A stretch of DNA of 17,206 nt, from NCBI GenBank assembly GCA_020025965.1, contig JAHHRG010000044.1:1-17206 (forward strand), given 5' to 3'. The stretch comes from Sutterella sp. (GTDB taxonomy: Bacteria; Pseudomonadota; Gammaproteobacteria; Burkholderiales; Burkholderiaceae_F). The notes below the pieces were generated by a model that saw nothing but the letters and a program-made list of their open reading frames with translations, was not told the origin of the DNA and searched no databases. The first letter of the stretch is position 1. The number at the start of each line of letters is the position of its first letter. Both the position numbers and the translations under genes were made by a program. Below are positions 1 to 7,187 of the stretch, one piece after another.

Positions 1-140
1 GTCTTTCGGCTTTCCTTCAAAGCGCGAACTTCGTAAGTTTTTTTGAGTGCCTCTAAAGCTCTCTTAACTGCCGATGTTCACACTTATCGGTTCGTTGATT
101 TCAAATTTTTAAAGAACTTTCGCTTCGCCAGAAGCGAAGG
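1..140 (-). other. Leader of a probable rRNA operon, running off the left edge
   Basis: Read on the minus strand, the start of this transcript has the order expected of an rrn antitermination leader. A boxB-like hairpin comes first (8-bp stem, arms 119-126 and 131-138, 4-nt loop). It is followed at once by a boxA-like GTTCTTTAAAA (107-117; E. coli consensus TGCTCTTTAACA). A small inverted repeat, CCGAT/ATCGG, lies at 71-75/86-90. The 16S gene itself is not reached, so the rRNA assignment is inferred from this layout and from the promoter upstream. A reading frame on the plus strand over 43-345 is not credible because it crosses the tRNA. Confidence 0.6.
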
Positions 141-146
141 ATTTGA

Positions 147-175
147 ATTGTGCCTAGCTTTTTTCGTTTTGTCAA
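147..175 (-). promoter_or_regulatory. Sigma70 promoter of the probable rRNA operon
   Basis: On the minus strand there is a perfect -35 TTGACA (170-175), a 17-nt spacer and a -10 CACAAT (147-152). The region just upstream (176-186) is A-rich on this strand, as in an UP element. The predicted start is near position 140, immediately before the boxB/boxA leader. Spacer and downstream bases closely match the tRNA-fMet promoter at 385-413. Confidence 0.65.
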
Positions 176-225
176 GTTTTCTTTTCTCAACATCAACGAA
201 TCAATCTCGACACTCTCACCTAAAT

Positions 226-258
226 AAAAAACCGTCGAACTTTACGTCGACGGTTTTT
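226..258 (-). terminator. Rho-independent terminator of tRNA-fMet
   Basis: Perfect inverted repeat with arms 227-238 and 247-258 (12 bp, core ACCGTCGA) and an 8-nt loop. On the minus strand it ends in a run of T followed by ATTTA. It lies 7 nt past the CCA end of the tRNA, so the tRNA transcript stops before the next promoter at 147-175. A-runs on one arm and T-runs on the other would let it work on both strands. Confidence 0.85.
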
Positions 259-264
259 CATGTT

Positions 265-341
<77 letters not shown>

Positions 342-354
342 GTAATTCTGTCGT

Positions 355-373
355 GCAACACACTGTGTGTTGC
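355..373 (-). repeat. 19-bp perfect palindrome in the pre-tRNA-fMet 5' leader
   Basis: GCAACACAC T GTGTGTTGC: 9-bp arms 355-363 and 365-373 around one base. It lies between the predicted start of the tRNA-fMet transcript (about 378) and the mature 5' end at 341. In RNA it would form a hairpin just ahead of the RNase P site. In DNA it could be an operator overlapping the transcription start. I cannot tell which. Confidence 0.6.
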
Positions 374-384
374 TGAGGATTTGA

Positions 385-413
385 ATATTACACAGCTTTT
401 TTCGGTTTGTCAA
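385..413 (-). promoter_or_regulatory. Sigma70 promoter of tRNA-fMet
   Basis: On the minus strand there is a -35 TTGACA (408-413), a 17-nt spacer and a -10 TAATAT (385-390). The sequence upstream of the -35 (414-430) is almost pure A/T, as in an UP element. The predicted start is about 37 nt before the mature tRNA 5' end at 341. Confidence 0.8.
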
Positions 414-587
414 ATTTTTTCGAAAAAAAGTTTTTTTCTTCCCTTCGAGTATCATTCTCAACCACAGACGGCTTCTTTTCATCCCCTCTCTCACCCTTCA
501 GTCAGAAGGATTTCTGTCTTCATCGAGAAGTTGAGAAAGAGTACCTACTATATAAATAAGAGAAGCAACCTTCCTGACAGATCACTC

Positions 588-2213
588 ATGCATTCGACCG
601 AACACGATTCCGCTCCGATCGTCATTGCCGCCAACGACGTCGACGGCCTTCTGCCGCCCATCGTTCCAGCACCAGAAGATCAACCGGCCTATGAAGCGAG
701 TTGCTTTTCCCGCGGTCTCACCCCGGAGCTCGTTATCGAAGGCTACCGCCTCGGCTCATTCCCTTGGCCCGATGATACCGCTCTCAGCAAGGGGCTCTAC
801 CCTTGGGGACGACTTTTTCCCTGCACGCTCATTTCGACGGATGAAGTGCATCTCTCGCATTCGCTCAAAAAACGCATTCGAGACGCGCTTGCTGGCCACT
901 ACAAAAACCGCCGCCTCAACATCTATTTGGATATCGACTTCAACGGAACGATCGACGCAATCGCCGATTACCATCAGGCGACGACCGGGACCTGGATATC
1001 CGACGAGATCATCAAAACGTGGAAGACGTTACATTTGATGGGACATGCGCACGCCGTCTCCGTTTATGTTGACGACGAACTCATGGGCGGTCTTTACTTT
1101 ACGACGGTCGGCCGTATGATTTACGGGGAAAGCATGTTTTCGCTCGATGACGATCTCTCGAAGATTGCTCTTGTAGCGCTCACGGCTTTTGCCAAACGTA
1201 CGCACCATCCGTTGATCGACTGTCAGATGCCGACGCCGCACGTTGCTCAGCTCGGTGCTTATCGCTTTGACGCGGAGAGCTTCCTTCATGCCAACGCCAT
1301 TCTGACCGCTACGGATTCTTTCGAGTGGACTCAGGGTCGAATGCTCGACTTGATTCCCTTCCTTCGATCCGTCTATCAGGATCTGAAGCCACGTCCGCCC
1401 AAGGTTCCCTTTGATGACGACGATATGCCGCAGTTCAGACTAGCGACAATCGGCAACATGATGTTAAGCGTCACGGCCGTCAAAGTTCCCTGCAGTTATT
1501 ACGATACACGCATGTCCACGATGGAAATCGTGCCGCTTCCCTCGGAACATCCTCAACTCCCGACACTCTACGATCAATTGGTCGGCGCGGGTTTCCGTCG
1601 CGACAGCGGTTATCTCTATCGCCTTAGCTGTGAAGGATGCCGACGTTGCATTCCGACTCGGCTCGACGTCCGACATTTTCATCCGACGGCGAGCATGCGT
1701 CGCGCCTTCAACAAGAATTCGGATCTGGTGATGCGTGAATTACCTCTCACGGCCATTACCGACGAGCAGTACGATCTTTACAAACGTTACCAAGACAAAC
1801 GGCATCTCGACGGCGTTATGGGCAAAATGTCGAAGGACGAAGTCAATCAGGTACTCTTTAGTACTTGCGCCCGTTCGTCCATCCTCGAATTCCGTCGACC
1901 GGAAACGAGCGACGAACCCAATCGACTGATGATGGTTTGTATAATAGATAAGTTGCAAAACGGCATCAGTGCCGTCTACAACTTCTTTGAACCCGACTGT
2001 CCGAAACTCTCTCTCGGAACTTTCGGCATCGTTTCCGAAATCGAATTTGCCCGACGGGAAGGTCTGCGTTACGTCTACCTCGGTTACTGGTTGCCCGGTT
2101 ACCCTGGCATGGACTACAAAACGCATTACCAGCCCTTGGATATTTTCTGGGACGATACTTGGATTCCTCACTCCAGTTTTGATACGAAAACCGTCGAGGA
2201 ATCAATTTCCTAA
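588..2213 (+). CDS. Aat-Bpt fusion: leucyl/phenylalanyl-tRNA-protein transferase joined to aspartate/glutamate leucyltransferase
   Basis: One uninterrupted 541-residue frame carries both bacterial N-degron transferases. Residues about 36-240 are Aat-like: GLTPELVIEGYRLGSFPW (43-60), TW (135-136), GESMFS (180-185) and DCQ (211-213), the last two being active-site segments in E. coli Aat. Residues about 286-530 are Bpt/Ate-like: PCSY with C302, GFRR, the CEGCRRC cluster (C348, C351, C354), AVYNFFEPD (462-470), SLGTFG and YLGYWLPG. An acidic linker with DDDD (about 246-285) joins them. Aat adds Leu/Phe to N-terminal Arg/Lys; Bpt adds Leu to Asp/Glu; the products are degraded through ClpS-ClpAP. 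The two are separate proteins of roughly 230-270 residues elsewhere. Odd point: the Aat WWSPDPR segment is replaced by YPWGRLFP (71-78). ATG 588 was chosen because upstream codons (381-587) overlap the tRNA promoter and show no homology. The Shine-Dalgarno is weak. pyrD follows by 24 nt. Confidence 0.93.
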   Translation: MHSTEHDSAPIVIAANDVDGLLPPIVPAPEDQPAYEASCFSRGLTPELVIEGYRLGSFPWPDDTALSKGLYPWGRLFPCTLISTDEVHLSHSLKKRIRDALAGHYKNRRLNIYLDIDFNGTIDAIADYHQATTGTWISDEIIKTWKTLHLMGHAHAVSVYVDDELMGGLYFTTVGRMIYGESMFSLDDDLSKIALVALTAFAKRTHHPLIDCQMPTPHVAQLGAYRFDAESFLHANAILTATDSFEWTQGRMLDLIPFLRSVYQDLKPRPPKVPFDDDDMPQFRLATIGNMMLSVTAVKVPCSYYDTRMSTMEIVPLPSEHPQLPTLYDQLVGAGFRRDSGYLYRLSCEGCRRCIPTRLDVRHFHPTASMRRAFNKNSDLVMRELPLTAITDEQYDLYKRYQDKRHLDGVMGKMSKDEVNQVLFSTCARSSILEFRRPETSDEPNRLMMVCIIDKLQNGISAVYNFFEPDCPKLSLGTFGIVSEIEFARREGLRYVYLGYWLPGYPGMDYKTHYQPLDIFWDDTWIPHSSFDTKTVEESIS

Positions 2214-2237
2214 CTCTTTCTTTCAAGCCCGAGCAAC

Positions 2238-3269
2238 ATGAATTACTCGTTCTTACGCCGCATCCTTTTCTCGATGAAGCCCGAAACGGCTCATCGCGTC
2301 GTCATGGCGAACTTGGACTGGGTTGTCCATTTCGGGCTCCATAAGAAGCTTGTCGACTTTCCGATCGAAGATCCTGTCCGTGTGATGGGACTTCGCTTCC
2401 CCAATGCCGTCGGTCTCGCTGCCGGCATGACGCCCGACGGCCGTTGCGTGAGCGCCTTCGGCGGTCTGGGTTTCGGCTTTGTTGAAGTCGGTACCGTTAC
2501 ACCTCGGGAAGGGATTCCGACGGCGGAGCCGCGTCGTTTCCGCCTGCTCCCAGTCGACGGCTTCATTCATCGCGAATGCGGGCGCTCGGTCGACTGCGAC
2601 ACGATGCTTGCCAACCTAAAAAATGCCGATCCCTTCCGTCTTCGCGGCGGTCTCGTCGGCATCAACATCGGACACAACGCTCTGACGGCCCCCGAAGATG
2701 TCTTGAAAGATATTGAAGCCGCGATGGAAAAGGTTTACGCTGCGGCCGACTATATTGCTCTCAGTGCATCAAGCCTCACAGCCTCGGCCGATCCAGACGC
2801 TTTCATTGCGGGCGCTGCCAAAAAACGTGATGCCCTTGCCGAAACGACCGGTAAGCGTGTACCGCTCGTTATCAAGCTGTCTCCCGATACCGACAACGAC
2901 ACCCTCAAGAAAACGGTCAACACTCTGATTGCTTCGGGCTTTGACGGCGTTATCGCAACAACCTCGTCCGCCAAGATTCTCGAAGATATCCACGGAATGG
3001 CTCACTCTCTTGAAAGTGGCGAAGTATCGGGCTCTCCGCTTTTTGATCGCGCGCTCGAAGTTGTTCGCCTCGTTCGCGAAGAAGCCGGAGACAAACTTGC
3101 CGTGATTGCTTCAGGCGGCATTCTCTCCGGAATCGATGCCGTCGACATGCTTAATGCGGGCGCCCAGCTCGTTCAACTCCATACGGGTCTCATCTACCGA
3201 GGTCCGGCCCTGATATCCGAATGCTCGGACGAAATCGCCCAATGGCGACAACGTATCGACATGAATTGA
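2238..3269 (+). CDS. PyrD-like flavoprotein (class 2 dihydroorotate dehydrogenase family, altered substrate site)
   Basis: 343 residues, the usual class 2 length. The N-terminal helices (1-40, MNYSFLRRILFSMKPETAH) match the quinone-side membrane extension. FMN-site features are kept: GLAAG (59-63), GFGFVEVGTVTPR (78-90), GINIG (141-145), IKLSP with K213, SGSP (264-267), ASGGI (291-295) and TGLIYRGP (316-323). Orotate-site residues are not. By my alignment to E. coli PyrD, Lys66 is Pro66, Asn111 is His111, Asn172 is Ser176, Asn177 is Thr181 and Asn246 is Thr242; SSPNTPGLR reads SSLTASADP. The catalytic Ser175 equivalent (S179) remains. It is the second gene of the aat-bpt operon, an order seen in betaproteobacteria where it is annotated pyrD. 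The fold and FMN binding are well supported. Oxidation of dihydroorotate to orotate with quinone is doubtful here. Confidence 0.85.
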   Translation: MNYSFLRRILFSMKPETAHRVVMANLDWVVHFGLHKKLVDFPIEDPVRVMGLRFPNAVGLAAGMTPDGRCVSAFGGLGFGFVEVGTVTPREGIPTAEPRRFRLLPVDGFIHRECGRSVDCDTMLANLKNADPFRLRGGLVGINIGHNALTAPEDVLKDIEAAMEKVYAAADYIALSASSLTASADPDAFIAGAAKKRDALAETTGKRVPLVIKLSPDTDNDTLKKTVNTLIASGFDGVIATTSSAKILEDIHGMAHSLESGEVSGSPLFDRALEVVRLVREEAGDKLAVIASGGILSGIDAVDMLNAGAQLVQLHTGLIYRGPALISECSDEIAQWRQRIDMN

Positions 3270-3298
3270 TCGCCTAAGATCCATTCGCACCTTATTCG

Positions 3299-3330
3299 GA
3301 CGTCCGGGGCTCTCCTCGGACGTCTTTTTT
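3299..3330 (+). terminator. Rho-independent terminator after the aat-bpt/pyrD-like operon
   Basis: GACGTCCG (3299-3306) pairs with CGGACGTC (3317-3324), extended by a G-T and a G-C pair, and is followed by six T (3325-3330). It starts 30 nt after the pyrD-like stop codon. Confidence 0.85.
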
Positions 3331-3362
3331 ATTTCTCATTTCTCCTTATTCGAGGTTTTAAC

Positions 3363-3872
3363 ATGCCCCGTGTATTTGCGGCCTTGATGCTTCCGCACGA
3401 TGTCTGCGACTCGCTCGCTCGCGAAGCCAAAGGCTTCTCTCGTTATGATCCGCTCGCGCGTTTCGAGCCGAGTACCGCTCTTCACTTGACGCTAGCTTAT
3501 GTCGGCGACGTGTCCGCTGCCGACGCACAGCGTATCTCGGCAGCCATCCGTCCGCTGGCAACCTTGGTGCCGAGAAACATTACGATCTCGCGTTTGGGCA
3601 CCTTCGATCGTCAGCACATTCTCTATGCGTCCATGACGCCGGCCGAATCGCTCGATCCGGTGGCGGCCGAAGTGCGCGCGACCATCGAACGTCTGGGCTT
3701 TTCTTACGACAAGAAACCCTTTAAACCGCATATCACACTCGCCCGCAATTGGCGTCGAGGCTACCCGATGGCCACGCTCACGTCGCGTACGGTTCGACTC
3801 TCAGCGCCGATTCTTCTCGAATCCGTTCAGGATCCGCGCACCCGCCAGATTCGCTACCGTCAGATCATTTGA
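3363..3872 (+). CDS. thpR: RNA 2',3'-cyclic phosphodiesterase (2H family, LigT/ThpR)
   Basis: 169 residues, a normal length. It carries both signature HxT motifs of the 2H phosphoesterase superfamily: HLTL at 41-44 and HITL at 123-126, the latter in the typical setting KPFKPHITLAR. The family opens 2',3'-cyclic phosphates on RNA ends to 2'-phosphates and can ligate tRNA halves in vitro; its role in the cell is poorly known. GAGG (3352-3355) 7 nt before ATG supports this start. Only about 32 nt separate it from the upstream terminator and no clear promoter is visible, so it may depend on read-through. A terminator follows at 3922-3956. Confidence 0.92.
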   Translation: MPRVFAALMLPHDVCDSLAREAKGFSRYDPLARFEPSTALHLTLAYVGDVSAADAQRISAAIRPLATLVPRNITISRLGTFDRQHILYASMTPAESLDPVAAEVRATIERLGFSYDKKPFKPHITLARNWRRGYPMATLTSRTVRLSAPILLESVQDPRTRQIRYRQII

Positions 3873-3921
3873 TTCGGCAAGATTGCTATTTCTCCGGCAT
3901 TCCTTGTCGAAACTCACCAAA

Positions 3922-3956
3922 GAGGGCTTCCCAATCAAGGAAGCCCTTCGTTTTTT
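3922..3956 (+). terminator. Rho-independent terminator after thpR
   Basis: AGGGCTTCC (3923-3931) and GGAAGCCCT (3939-3947) form a perfect 9-bp stem with a 7-nt loop, followed by TCG and six T (3951-3956). Confidence 0.9.
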
Positions 3957-3959
3957 GGC

Positions 3960-3965
3960 TACAAT
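3960..3965 (+). promoter_or_regulatory. Possible -10 element for the Fe-S oxidoreductase gene
   Basis: TACAAT in the context GGCTACAATACACGCG, about 50 nt before the ATG at 4013. No good -35 is present at 16-18 nt, because that position falls inside the thpR terminator. Weak evidence. Confidence 0.3.
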
Positions 3966-4012
3966 ACACGCGTTTTTCGAAAAACTATTAATAACTACCA
4001 ATAAAGTTACCT

Positions 4013-6022
4013 ATGACAGACTTTCCCATTCGTCCCGGCTTCTGGAATGTTCCGCTGTGGGGTGAAATCGGTGTCTATGTCCTCGGCATCGCAGCTGTCG
4101 TACTGCTCATTTCGGGCGTACTGCGCAACCGTCGACTTTGGTTGAGGAGTGACAAACCTGCTCCGAAGACCAACATTACCGCACGATCCCTCTCGCTGAT
4201 CAAGACGATTTTCCTTCAAAAGAAAATTCGTGAAACCGGTGCGGGTCGCATGCATACCGTTCTTGCCTGGGGTTTCTTCCTGCTTTTCTGCGGGACGGCA
4301 CTCGCCACGCTTGACTGGGACGTTGGCCATCTGGTCTTCGGACAGCAGTTCCTTCAGGGAACGACCTACCTCGTCTACAAATTCGTTCTCGACATGGCCG
4401 GCATTGCCGTCCTAATTACGCTCGCTCTCGGTGCCATGCGCCGCTGGCGTGCGGGCAGTACCCTGCCTGGCGACCGCCGTTTTGCGATCGCCTACGTATC
4501 GCTTGCCTTCATCGTCATTACGGGTTATTTCGTCGAAGCCATCCGTCTTGCCGTTACCATGCCGGCCTGGGCTGTTTATTCTCCTGTCGGGAACGCCCTT
4601 GCCAAAGGTTTGCTGGCGATCGGCATGACCGAGCCCGGGCTTTTGAGTCTTCACACTTGGATCTGGGTGATTCATGGTCTGGCTGCTCTCACCTTCATCG
4701 CAGCGATTCCGCTTACTTACTACGCGCACCTTTACCGTACGCCGACGAATCTCTTTCGTCTTGACGAAAAGCCCGCAGGCAAAATCAAGAAAATCGAAGA
4801 TATCGAAGAACAGGAAACCTTCGGTATTTCCTCTTTCGATCAGTTCACCGCCGAGGATCGCATGGCCTTTGACGCCTGTACCGAATGCGGTCGCTGTAAT
4901 GACGTTTGCCCTGCTCTTCGTGCAGGCACGCCCTTGAAGCCCCGTGAAGTCATTGTCAAGCTTCGCGATCGTCTTCATGCCGAAGAAAAGTTGGCCAATG
5001 GCGATACGCTCCCCGAACTTGCTGGCATTGTGACGCGCGACGAACTATGGTCCTGCACAACCTGCGGCGCCTGCGCCCGCGCCTGTCCGGCCGGGATTTC
5101 ACTCCCCGAGATGATCGTCAATATGCGCCGTCATCTCGCAATCGAACAGGGCGAATTCCCCGACGGCGTTGCCATGACGCTCGAAAATGTTGCCTCTGTC
5201 GGCAATCCCTGGGGGTTGGACCCTTACGAACGTATGGATTGGGCCGAAGGTCTTGAAGTGCCTGTCGCCGAAGCCGGCGTTGAATACGACCTGCTTTACT
5301 GGGTTGGTTGCGCTGCCAGTTACGACCGTCGCGCCCGCAAGATTGCGCGCGCCATGGTGAAGATTCTTCACGCGGCCGGCGTCAACTTTGCCGTCATGGC
5401 CGAAGAACGCTGCCACGGTGAATTCGCCCGACGCATGGGTGAGGAATACCTCTATCAGACGGCCGCCGCTGAAAATATCGAAAACTTCGCTCAGTACAGT
5501 TTCAAGCGCATTCTTACGGCCTGTCCGCACTGTTTCAACACCCTCAAAAACGAATACCCCGACTTCGAAGGTTTCGGCTACACGGTGGTCAGCCACACGG
5601 AATTCATCGACGAAATGATGAAGGCTGGTCGTCTTCCGACGATTGAACGAACGCTCGACAAGGTCGTTTATCACGATCCTTGTTACCTCGCCCGTATCAA
5701 CGGCGTGACCGAAGCCCCGCGCCACGTGCTTAAGGCCGCAGTCGGCGAACTCGTTCAGCCGATCGAATGCGGCGAAAAGACCTTCTGCTGCGGCGCCGGC
5801 GGGGGACAGATGTGGACCGATCGTCGACCTGAAGAAGGGAAGAAACCCGCCAACATCATTCGTCTCCACGATTTGCGTCAGACGGGGGCCAACGATATTG
5901 CCGTCGCATGTCCGCACTGTCTGACGATGTTGGATTCGGCCCGCGCGCTTGACAATACTGCCGAAGACGTGAAGATTCGCGATATTGCCGAAATCGTTGC
6001 GGACGCTCTCCCCAACGACTAA
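4013..6022 (+). CDS. Membrane-bound Fe-S oxidoreductase, ETF:menaquinone oxidoreductase-like (EMO/DUF224; HdrD-like)
   Basis: 669 residues in three parts. The N-terminal NarI-like membrane part (about 17-240) has some six hydrophobic segments and candidate haem-b ligands H81, H214, H221 and H239. A ferredoxin-like part has two CxxCxxCxxxC motifs: C289/C292/C295/C299 and C348/C351/C354/C358. The C-terminal part has two cysteine-rich CCG domains. The second is canonical (C557, CCG at 592-594, C633xxC636). In the first, CCG reads CHG (467-469) with C433 and C504xxC507. Family knowledge: EMO-type proteins take electrons from reduced ETF and pass them via Fe-S and haem b to menaquinone. Quinone-linked electron transfer in the inner membrane is well supported. 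ETF as partner is inferred, since no etfA/etfB is in the window. The gene stands alone, with a terminator on each side. Confidence 0.87.
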   Translation: MTDFPIRPGFWNVPLWGEIGVYVLGIAAVVLLISGVLRNRRLWLRSDKPAPKTNITARSLSLIKTIFLQKKIRETGAGRMHTVLAWGFFLLFCGTALATLDWDVGHLVFGQQFLQGTTYLVYKFVLDMAGIAVLITLALGAMRRWRAGSTLPGDRRFAIAYVSLAFIVITGYFVEAIRLAVTMPAWAVYSPVGNALAKGLLAIGMTEPGLLSLHTWIWVIHGLAALTFIAAIPLTYYAHLYRTPTNLFRLDEKPAGKIKKIEDIEEQETFGISSFDQFTAEDRMAFDACTECGRCNDVCPALRAGTPLKPREVIVKLRDRLHAEEKLANGDTLPELAGIVTRDELWSCTTCGACARACPAGISLPEMIVNMRRHLAIEQGEFPDGVAMTLENVASVGNPWGLDPYERMDWAEGLEVPVAEAGVEYDLLYWVGCAASYDRRARKIARAMVKILHAAGVNFAVMAEERCHGEFARRMGEEYLYQTAAAENIENFAQYSFKRILTACPHCFNTLKNEYPDFEGFGYTVVSHTEFIDEMMKAGRLPTIERTLDKVVYHDPCYLARINGVTEAPRHVLKAAVGELVQPIECGEKTFCCGAGGGQMWTDRRPEEGKKPANIIRLHDLRQTGANDIAVACPHCLTMLDSARALDNTAEDVKIRDIAEIVADALPND

Positions 6023-6042
6023 ACCGCCGACAATCAAGAAAT

Positions 6043-6082
6043 AAAAAACGCGCAGTTCGAACACTCGAAAGGCGCGTTTTTT
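6043..6082. terminator. Bidirectional terminator between convergent genes
   Basis: AAAAAACGCGC (6043-6053) and GCGCGTTTTTT (6072-6082) pair perfectly, and an inner stem TTCGA/TCGAA (6056-6060/6065-6069) closes the loop. A-run on one side and T-run on the other serve both strands. It lies between the oxidoreductase gene (plus) and the D-Ala-D-Ala peptidase gene (minus). Confidence 0.88.
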
Positions 6083-6127
6083 ATTGCTTTCTAAAGAATC
6101 GGGCAAAAACCCAAAGGACCGGATACC

Positions 6128-7168
6128 TTAGTAAATTTCGTAGGGCTTCACTTCGGAGAAATTTTCGTTAAAGCCCGCTTCCTCTTCAACATAGCGACGC
6201 ATGGTCTGCATATCCTGAGCGCGCTTCGAGCTGTTGGGACTATCCAAAACCACCATCACCACACGGCGGTCGGCGAATTCACTCTGAACAACCATGCACC
6301 GACCGGCTGCACGGGTATACCCCGTTTTCTGGACACCGATCTGCCAATCGGGATGTCCGATCAGACGATTCGTCGTATGCATATTAAGAGCGTATCTGCC
6401 GGCACGAAGACGGGCGGTCGGCAATGTCGAGGCTTCTCGTATGATTTTGTATTCGTGAGCAGCAGCAACGAGTTTCGACAAATCGCGGGCCGTTGCACGA
6501 TTGCCGTTATCGAGCCCGGCCGGATCGGCGAAATAAGATTCCGTCATTCCGAGTCGTGCCGCCGTCTCGTTCATTTTTTTGACAAATGCTTTTTTCCCGC
6601 CCGGATAAGAGTTTGCCAACACACTGGCCGCGCGGTTGTCGCTCGACATCAAAGCAGCCTGAAGCGCCGTTTTGCGAGTGAGCACCATACCGTTACACAG
6701 TTTGCTGCGGGCGGTCGATCGGAGATAGTCGGCACGCGTTACGCGAACCTGCTTATTCATGTCAAGTCCGCTTTCGGCCATTACCAACGCAGTCATGAGT
6801 TTGGTGACCGAAGCGATCGGCAAATCGATATCCGCATTTTTACTAAAGAGCTCTTCGCCCGTATCCTGATCAACAACGAGCGCAACGCTGCTGTTTAAAA
6901 AGAGAGGATCCGGCGTTTCGCGTAGCCCTGCCAGGGTAGCCTGACTCGCCCGTGCCCAAGCGATCGGACGTTGGTTCGCATGACGAGCACGTGCTTTCTT
7001 TGTCTCCGACACGTCACCCTTTTTGTGAAGTCCAACGGTTTGAATCGATTCCCCCGAAACCGCGGCCGAGACCGAGGATAGAAAGAGAGGAGAAACACCC
7101 AGCATCATTCCGACACCGATGGTGAGCATCAGCTTTTTAAAGGGAAGCGTCACAGTCAGAAATCCCAA
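6128..7168 (-). CDS. pbpG: D-alanyl-D-alanine carboxypeptidase/endopeptidase (PBP7-like, peptidase S11)
   Basis: 346 residues with a Sec signal peptide: lysines near residues 11-12, hydrophobic 13-33, likely cut after SAA (34-36). The three serine-enzyme motifs are present: SVTK (120-123, nucleophile S120), SDN (176-178) and KTG (281-283). Contexts such as PIASVTKLMTA and GMTESYFADPAGLD fit S11 low-molecular-mass penicillin-binding proteins. It acts on peptidoglycan cross-links in the periplasm. A basic spacer (about 48-75) separates the signal peptide from the catalytic domain. The missing C-terminal beta-sheet/amphipathic anchor favours PbpG over DacA/DacC. The start is uncertain: 7168 is TTG, GTG at 7153 keeps an intact signal peptide, and ATG at 7129 would remove the positive residues. 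No clear Shine-Dalgarno helps. Confidence 0.88.
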   Translation of the reverse strand: MGFLTVTLPFKKLMLTIGVGMMLGVSPLFLSSVSAAVSGESIQTVGLHKKGDVSETKKARARHANQRPIAWARASQATLAGLRETPDPLFLNSSVALVVDQDTGEELFSKNADIDLPIASVTKLMTALVMAESGLDMNKQVRVTRADYLRSTARSKLCNGMVLTRKTALQAALMSSDNRAASVLANSYPGGKKAFVKKMNETAARLGMTESYFADPAGLDNGNRATARDLSKLVAAAHEYKIIREASTLPTARLRAGRYALNMHTTNRLIGHPDWQIGVQKTGYTRAAGRCMVVQSEFADRRVVMVVLDSPNSSKRAQDMQTMRRYVEEEAGFNENFSEVKPYEIY

Positions 7169-7187
7169 AAAGAATATGTCACAAAGA

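Noticed and set aside
226..258. Inverted repeat as a CRISPR or transposon end
   Set aside because: Single copy with a T-run directly after the tRNA: a plain terminator. No repeated array, transposase or attachment duplication was found near the tRNA.
531..556. TTGAGA ... TATAAA as a promoter for the Aat-Bpt gene
   Set aside because: The gap is only 14 nt and other pairings are poorer. A promoter in 430-587 is likely, but I cannot place it.
381..587. Upstream extension of the Aat-Bpt frame by 69 residues
   Set aside because: It overlaps the tRNA-fMet promoter on the other strand, has an A/T-rich non-coding look and no Aat homology. ATG 588 gives a sensible N-terminus.
5099..6106. 335-codon minus-strand frame opposite the Fe-S oxidoreductase
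   Set aside because: Antisense shadow over conserved CCG domains; it also crosses the bidirectional terminator.
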